Part shown: piece by piece, positions 59,396 through 64,000 of the stretch
How positions within the stretch are numbered: the stretch's first letter is position 1
How the letters are laid out: the number at the start of each line of letters is the position of its first letter
Assembly (NCBI GenBank): GCA_959347345.1
Contig: OY365738.1
Coordinates: forward strand, 1,302,001 to 1,366,000
DNA from: an uncultured Amylibacter sp.
Lineage (GTDB): Bacteria > Pseudomonadota > Alphaproteobacteria > Rhodobacterales > Rhodobacteraceae
DNA length: 64,000 bases
Direction: 5' to 3'
Notes under the pieces: generated by a model
Databases searched by the model: none
The model's input: only the letters and a program-made list of their open reading frames with translations
Told to the model about the DNA's origin: nothing
Program-made: the position numbers and the translations under genes

Positions 59396-60543
59396 AGGGG
59401 GATTATAGGGGGATTTTGCGGATTGGCAAGGTTTCTAGCAATAAAATCATCAAAAACCCCATTGGCATCGCTTAACCTATTAACAACCATATTAACCGAG
59501 TTTGCCTCAATATCAATACCAATCCAACGTCTGTGTAAATGATGCGCCGCCACGCAAGTGCTCGCACACCCGCAAAACGGATCAAGCACCAAATCGCCTT
59601 CTTTACTGGATGCTTTGATAATTCTATAAAGCAAGGCAAGCGGTTTTTGCGTGGGATAGCCCGTGTTTTCCGCCCGCGAAACTCGCGGAATATCCGTCCA
59701 ATTATTATCAAGCGGAGTGCCTTTGTAATCATCCAGATATTGCCGTCTTTCCACCCTTGCCCCGCTTTTAATAATAATATTTCCCTTTTGATATTCTTCT
59801 TCCAAACGGGGCTTGCTTAATCGCCACCCCGATGGATATGGATTTTTACACCCGCGCCATTCAAAACAAAGATTAGGTCTTGCGCCCATAGTTTTTGCCC
59901 TAAAAACAGGGGTAGTCGTGTTATACCGCCTGCCCTTTTCATCCGTTTTATTAAACTTTTTTATAATTTCCGCGTCATTCACATCAAATTCCGCTATTGG
60001 ATTCAAATAATAATCCTTGGTCTTTGTATAAAAGAAAATCGTATCGGTATTCGCGCCAAACTTCCTTGCGGCATATTGACTGCCCTTACCACGGGAAGAA
60101 TTCCTTTGCCAAATAATTTCATTATGAAAATTATTCGCGCCAAAAATCGTATCCATAACGGTTTTCAAATAATGACTAGCCGTAGAATCGCAATGTAAAT
60201 AAAAAGAGCCTGTTGGTTTCAAAACCCTATGCAATTCCAAAATCCGCAGGGACATAAAACCGATATAAGCCATCATAGCCTTGCCATGCGCCGCATCTAT
60301 CACCTGAATAAAACTGGATAAAGAGGGGTGTTTATCAAATAATTGTGCTAACAATCCTTCATCAACATCGCTCCATTTCCAAGTATCTTTGAAAGACGAC
60401 CCCGCGGCGGTACTGCCATCAGGGGCGTGAAAAATCCGTTTGGAATTAAACGGAGGATCAAGGTAAATCAAATCCACCGAATCGCTATCCATACCCCGAA
60501 GAATATAGAGATTATCGCCCGTGAATATGGTATTCTTTTGCAT
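59392..60543 (-). CDS. Beta-class DNA methyltransferase (orphan type)
   Basis: A 383-residue site-specific DNA methyltransferase with early VDLIYLDPPFN (catalytic) and late DLVLDPFCGCASTCVAAH (SAM-binding), the beta-class order. FYLHCDSTASHYLKTVMDTIFG and WTDIPRVSRAENTGYPTQKP are shared with the methyltransferase at 364-1779, so the two are paralogs, but this one lacks the GIY-YIG tail. It is not CcrM-like. ATG60543 is preferred because TATAAT lies so close to ATG60564 that the longer form would start at the transcript end. No restriction gene is next to it. Its stop overlaps the dnaE start. Confidence 0.85.
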   Translation of the reverse strand: MQKNTIFTGDNLYILRGMDSDSVDLIYLDPPFNSKRIFHAPDGSTAAGSSFKDTWKWSDVDEGLLAQLFDKHPSLSSFIQVIDAAHGKAMMAYIGFMSLRILELHRVLKPTGSFYLHCDSTASHYLKTVMDTIFGANNFHNEIIWQRNSSRGKGSQYAARKFGANTDTIFFYTKTKDYYLNPIAEFDVNDAEIIKKFNKTDEKGRRYNTTTPVFRAKTMGARPNLCFEWRGCKNPYPSGWRLSKPRLEEEYQKGNIIIKSGARVERRQYLDDYKGTPLDNNWTDIPRVSRAENTGYPTQKPLALLYRIIKASSKEGDLVLDPFCGCASTCVAAHHLHRRWIGIDIEANSVNMVVNRLSDANGVFDDFIARNLANPQNPPIIPL

Positions 60544-60570
60544 CGCTTGCTCTTCTGCTTTCATATTTTT

Positions 60571-60576
60571 ATTATA
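60571..60576 (-). promoter_or_regulatory. -10 element of the methyltransferase-dnaE operon
   Basis: TATAAT (complement of 60571-60576) places the transcript start near 60564, with the leader GAAAGCAGAAGAG before ATG60543. The -35 box is weak: ACTTGT at 17 nt or TTGTTT at 15 nt. Confidence 0.5.
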
Positions 60577-60690
60577 GGCTATTCAATCATTAAACAAGTG
60601 TTAAAATTTATATTTACTTAATCGCAAAAACACACTAAACACAAACCACGACCCCCTAAAAACGAACTCCATAACGAACCGCCTTACCCC

Positions 60691-62178
60691 ATGCTCACCC
60701 TCTCAAACATCTGCAAATCCTACCCAGGCGTGATGGCGAATGACGCGATTACCCTAACGATAAACGCCGGTGAAATCCACGCATTATTGGGCGAAAACGG
60801 CGCGGGCAAATCCACACTGGTGAAAACCATTTACGGGCTTGTTAAACCCGACACAGGCACAATGACGCTGGACGGGCAACCGTTTCACCCTGCCCAGCCT
60901 CGCGCCGCCCGCGCCCAAGGCATAGCCATGGTGTTCCAGCATTTTTCCCTATTCGAAGCCCTTACCGTTGCCGAAAACATCGCCCTTGGCATGGAAACCC
61001 CGCCGAAACCCGCGATTTTATCCCAAACCATCGTTGAAACCTCGGCAAAATACGGGCTATCCCTAGAACCCAGCCGACTAATCGGCGATTTATCCGTGGG
61101 CGAACGCCAAAGGGTGGAAATCGTCCGTTGCCTTATTCAAAACCCAAAACTGCTGATTATGGACGAGCCGACATCGGTATTAACCCCGCAAGAGGTCGCC
61201 CGATTGTTCAAAACCCTACGCCAATTGCAAAGCGAAGGCACGGCTATTTTATACATATCCCACAAGTTGGAAGAGATAAAAACCCTGTGCGACCGCGCAA
61301 CTATCCTGCGTGCAGGGCGGGTTATCGGCACGGCCGACCCCAGACGCGAATCCGCCAAATCCATGGCAGAGGCGATGGTGGGGGCAAAGCTCTCCGCTCC
61401 CCTACGCCACACCGTGAAAACGGGCGAGACCTTGTTAAAAATAAACGATTTATCACTGGAATCGGCAGACCCTTTTGGCACATCTTTGCGCGGTATTAAC
61501 CTGAATTTATCGGCAGGGCAAATCATCGGCATCGGCGGAGTCGCGGGCAACGGGCAGGACGAATTCATGCTGGCGGTATCGGGCGAGGATGCGGTTGCCC
61601 CCCACGCTATCACCTTTAAAGGAACGCATATCGGCGCGTTAAACCCAACCGCACGGCGGATGGCGGGGATATTCTCCGCACCAGAGGAACGCAGCAATCA
61701 CGCAGGAGTCGCCAACATGACCCTTGCGGAAAACACGATGCTTACGGCTTTTTATAGCCAAAACCTCGGCACGCGGGGGTTTATCAAATACGACCATGTG
61801 CATGGCTTAACGCACAAAATCATTGATACTTTTGATGTGCGGACAAGCGGGATATTCGCATTGGCAAAATCCCTGTCTGGTGGGAATTTGCAGAAATTCG
61901 TTATAGGGCGAGAGATTTTACAAAACCCCGCCGTGTTCATCGTTAATCAGCCAACTTGGGGGGTGGATCCCGCGGCCGCGAACGCTATCCGTCGTGCGTT
62001 AATTCAACTAGCAGAGGACGGCGCGGGGGTGATAGTCATCAGCCAAGACTTGGATGAATTGCTGGAAATATCCGATACTCTGGGGGTTTTGAACAACGGG
62101 TATTTATCCGAATTACGCCCGACGCAGACGTTGGGGATGGATGAAATCGGGCTTATGATGGGCGGGGCGGGGCAATGA
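60691..62178 (+). CDS. Nucleoside-type ABC importer, double ATPase subunit
   Basis: A 495-residue protein with two fused ATPase domains. The first has Walker A LGENGAGKSTLVKTIYG, signature LSVGERQRVEIVR and Walker B LLIMDEPTSVLT; the second has a modified Walker A (GVAGNGQDEF), SLSGGNLQKFVIGREI and FIVNQPTWGVDP. This layout belongs to the sugar/nucleoside importer group (RbsA/YufO, NupA). Together with two unequal permeases downstream it fits the BmpA-type nucleoside system; the binding protein is not in the window. It is divergent from the methyltransferase and overlaps the next gene by 4 nt. Confidence 0.88.
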   Translation: MLTLSNICKSYPGVMANDAITLTINAGEIHALLGENGAGKSTLVKTIYGLVKPDTGTMTLDGQPFHPAQPRAARAQGIAMVFQHFSLFEALTVAENIALGMETPPKPAILSQTIVETSAKYGLSLEPSRLIGDLSVGERQRVEIVRCLIQNPKLLIMDEPTSVLTPQEVARLFKTLRQLQSEGTAILYISHKLEEIKTLCDRATILRAGRVIGTADPRRESAKSMAEAMVGAKLSAPLRHTVKTGETLLKINDLSLESADPFGTSLRGINLNLSAGQIIGIGGVAGNGQDEFMLAVSGEDAVAPHAITFKGTHIGALNPTARRMAGIFSAPEERSNHAGVANMTLAENTMLTAFYSQNLGTRGFIKYDHVHGLTHKIIDTFDVRTSGIFALAKSLSGGNLQKFVIGREILQNPAVFIVNQPTWGVDPAAANAIRRALIQLAEDGAGVIVISQDLDELLEISDTLGVLNNGYLSELRPTQTLGMDEIGLMMGGAGQ

Positions 62179-63269
62179 TATATTTACAAAATCGTGCCGA
62201 GCCCTCCGCACCCATGCGTGTTCTTGCGCCATTAATTGCTATCATAGCAACGCTTATCGCGGGTGGGCTATTATTCGCGGTGCTGAATAAAAACCCGTTT
62301 GTCGCCATAAGAATGATTATTTGGGACCCCGTATTTGGCGAGTTCGCGTTTTATTATCGCGGGCAGGTTCTCATCAAAGCCGCGCCCCTGATTATCATAG
62401 CCCAAGGGCTGGCGTTTGGGTTTCGTGCGGGGTTTTGGAACATCGGGGCAGAAGGGCAGTTTATCATGGGTGCGCTGGGCGGTGGCGCGGTTGGGCTGGC
62501 GTTTTATCCTGCTGACCCTGCTTCTGTGGACTCCGCCTTTATCCTGCCTATGATGGTGATAAGCGGGGGTATAGCGGGGGGCTTATGGGGGCTCATCCCC
62601 GCCTATTTGAAAATTCGGTTTAACGCGAATGAAATTCTGGTCTCCCTAATGCTGGTTTATGTCGCCTTGCAGTTTCTTAACGGGATGGTCACGGGGCCTT
62701 TGCGCAATCCAGAGGGGTTTAACTTCCCCGAAAGCCGCAGTTTCCAAGATTGGGACTCGGCGCATAATGCAGAGCTTTGGTTGGGCAGTGGCGTGCATAT
62801 CGGGGTGTTTGCCGCTTTGATAATCAGCCTGCTTGCCTACGTTATTTCCACCCGTCATATCCTTGGCTATCATATCAATCTAAGCGGATTTTCGCTTCGG
62901 GCGGCGCGGTTTGCTGGGGTGAAACCGCATGTAATGATTGCCCTGTGTTTGGGGCTGTCAGGTGCGCTGGCGGGGATTGCTGGCGTATTTGAGCTAACGG
63001 GACCAGCGGGCAAACTATCCACGACGTTTCCATTGGGCTATGGCTTTACCGCGATTATCGTAGCGTTTTTGGGGCGATTACATCCGCTTGGCATCGTGCT
63101 GGCGGGGGTGCTACTGGCGATTACTTATGTCGGCGGTGATATTATACAGGCGGAATTTGGACTGCCGAAAGCCTCTATCCAAGTGTTTCAGGGGATGCTG
63201 TTGTTTTTCCTGCTGGCAACGGATGTTTTAATTCGGTTTAGGGTGCGGATTGGGGGCGGTCATGCTTGA
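62175..63269 (+). CDS. ABC importer permease, YufP/NupP type
   Basis: A 364-residue membrane protein with about nine hydrophobic segments. GLAFGFRAGFWNIGAEGQFIMGALGG is the conserved loop of BPD-transporter-2 permeases for nucleosides, and RFNANEILVSLMLVYVALQF and SGFSLRAARFAGVKPHVMIALCLGLSGALAG follow the YufP pattern. The start overlaps the ATPase gene (ATGA) and the end overlaps the next permease by 8 nt. Confidence 0.88.
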   Translation: MIYLQNRAEPSAPMRVLAPLIAIIATLIAGGLLFAVLNKNPFVAIRMIIWDPVFGEFAFYYRGQVLIKAAPLIIIAQGLAFGFRAGFWNIGAEGQFIMGALGGGAVGLAFYPADPASVDSAFILPMMVISGGIAGGLWGLIPAYLKIRFNANEILVSLMLVYVALQFLNGMVTGPLRNPEGFNFPESRSFQDWDSAHNAELWLGSGVHIGVFAALIISLLAYVISTRHILGYHINLSGFSLRAARFAGVKPHVMIALCLGLSGALAGIAGVFELTGPAGKLSTTFPLGYGFTAIIVAFLGRLHPLGIVLAGVLLAITYVGGDIIQAEFGLPKASIQVFQGMLLFFLLATDVLIRFRVRIGGGHA

Positions 63270-64000
63270 TGCTCTGTCACTTTACGGAATAGCCCTGATT
63301 GTCACATTGATTGGCACGGCAACCCCTGTTTTACTGGCGGCAACGGGGGAATTGGTCGTTGAAAAAGCGGGTGTTTTAAATCTGGGAGTCGAGGGCATGA
63401 TGATTTTCGGCGCGATTGCTGGGTTTATCGCGGCGGTCAGCACGGGCAGTCCGTTTATCGGCTTTATCGCGGGGGCGACGGGCAGTGCGGTTTTATCGCT
63501 GGCGTTTGTGGTATTAACGCAGTATTTCTTGGCAAACCAAGTCGCCTCTGGTTTGGCGTTGACTCTGTTTGGCATAGGGTTGGCGGCGTTTTTAGGGCAT
63601 AATTACACGGGTATAAAACCGCCCGAATCACCGCAATTACACATCCCGTTTTTATCGGATTTACCGCTGATTGGACGCGGGCTGTTCGGCTATGACGCGA
63701 TGATTTATCTGTCGGTTTTGCTGGTCGGGCTGGTGTGGTATTTTCTGCGCCACACACGGGCGGGGCTGGTTTTGCGGGCGGTGGGTGAGAACCACGATGC
63801 CGCGCATGCTCTGGGCTATAATGTCGTGCGAGTGCGGGTTTTGGCGATATTATTCGGTGGAGCCTGCGCGGGGCTGGGCGGTGCGTATTTGTCTTTGATT
63901 CGCGTGCCACAGTGGAGCGAAGGGATGACGGCGGGCGCGGGCTGGATTGCGCTGGCTCTGGTGGTTTTCGCAGGATGGAAACCGTGGCGAGTGATATTGG
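63262..64000 (+). CDS. ABC importer permease, YufQ/NupQ type (cut by window end)
   Basis: About 246 codons are visible, open to the right edge. MLDALSLYGIALIVTLIGTA, ATGELVVEKAGVLNLGVEGMM and LRAVGENHDAAHALGYNVVRVR are the conserved parts of the second permease of nucleoside-type importers. ATG63262 overlaps the upstream permease by 8 nt, so the three genes are one operon. The C-terminal membrane segments lie beyond the window. Confidence 0.87.
   Translation, partial: MLDALSLYGIALIVTLIGTATPVLLAATGELVVEKAGVLNLGVEGMMIFGAIAGFIAAVSTGSPFIGFIAGATGSAVLSLAFVVLTQYFLANQVASGLALTLFGIGLAAFLGHNYTGIKPPESPQLHIPFLSDLPLIGRGLFGYDAMIYLSVLLVGLVWYFLRHTRAGLVLRAVGENHDAAHALGYNVVRVRVLAILFGGACAGLGGAYLSLIRVPQWSEGMTAGAGWIALALVVFAGWKPWRVIL

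Overview
This window looks like chromosomal DNA of a marine alphaproteobacterium with a mid-range GC content. Three things support that: a circularly permuted two-piece tmRNA on the minus strand, alphaproteobacterial versions of conserved operons (ftsW-murGCB-ddl-ftsQA, sdhCDAB, mdh-sucAB-lpd, RibH2-type lumazine synthase, bL25 with an acidic tail), and a close match to the DMSP demethylase DmdA, which points to the sea. The genus cannot be read from the sequence alone. No tRNA, rRNA, CRISPR array, insertion sequence or prophage was recognised.

Layout. 1-2250: start of a C26-type glutamine amidotransferase, then a beta-class DNA methyltransferase fused to a GIY-YIG/T5orf172 domain. 2374-10520: division and cell-wall block ftsW, murG, murC, murB, ddl, ftsQ, ftsA, with genes overlapping or closely spaced; ftsZ is not next. 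10978-15464 (minus): Atm1-type ABC exporter, LysM protein, superoxide dismutase, SAM methyltransferase. 15539-27897: gloB, DUF1285/ribH, pyrC, dnaB, glcD-glcE (no glcF), AI-2E permease, a DnaA-like/Hda protein, pth, rplY and a lone trpA. 27998-36305: ychF, ssrA, a GRDP-like protein, a pentapeptide-repeat membrane protein, the succinate dehydrogenase operon with a VapD-type toxin gene inside it, then dmdA. 36788-43894: mdh, sucA, sucB, a small secreted protein and lpd (sucCD absent). 44165-46501: an AT-rich orphan gene, then rplM-rpsI. 46756-55377: a 2873-residue cysteine-rich repeat lipoprotein, the most unusual gene here. 55916-64000: dnaE coupled to a second DNA methyltransferase, then an ABC importer of the nucleoside (BmpA/Nup) type running off the end.

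Two features are superimposed on this ordinary gene set. First, a dispersed repeat of roughly 350 bp occurs eight times between genes, always 3' of at least one gene, never in a divergent promoter region, and with an internal hairpin whose stem covaries between copies. Second, arrays of 7-nt units (TTAGTTA/TTAGTGA, TTAACGA, GTGAATT/GTGAATG) border these repeats and many other gene ends. Because the unit is 7 nt long and carries stop triplets, three or more copies put stops in all frames, and at least a dozen genes take their stop codon, or even their last few residues, from such an array.

Functionally the window is mostly housekeeping: cell-wall synthesis and division, TCA-cycle complexes, replication (dnaB, dnaE, an Hda-like protein), ribosome function and rescue (rplM, rpsI, rplY, pth, ssrA, ychF), with scattered accessory genes (two methyltransferases, VapD, pentapeptide protein, orphan gene, giant lipoprotein).
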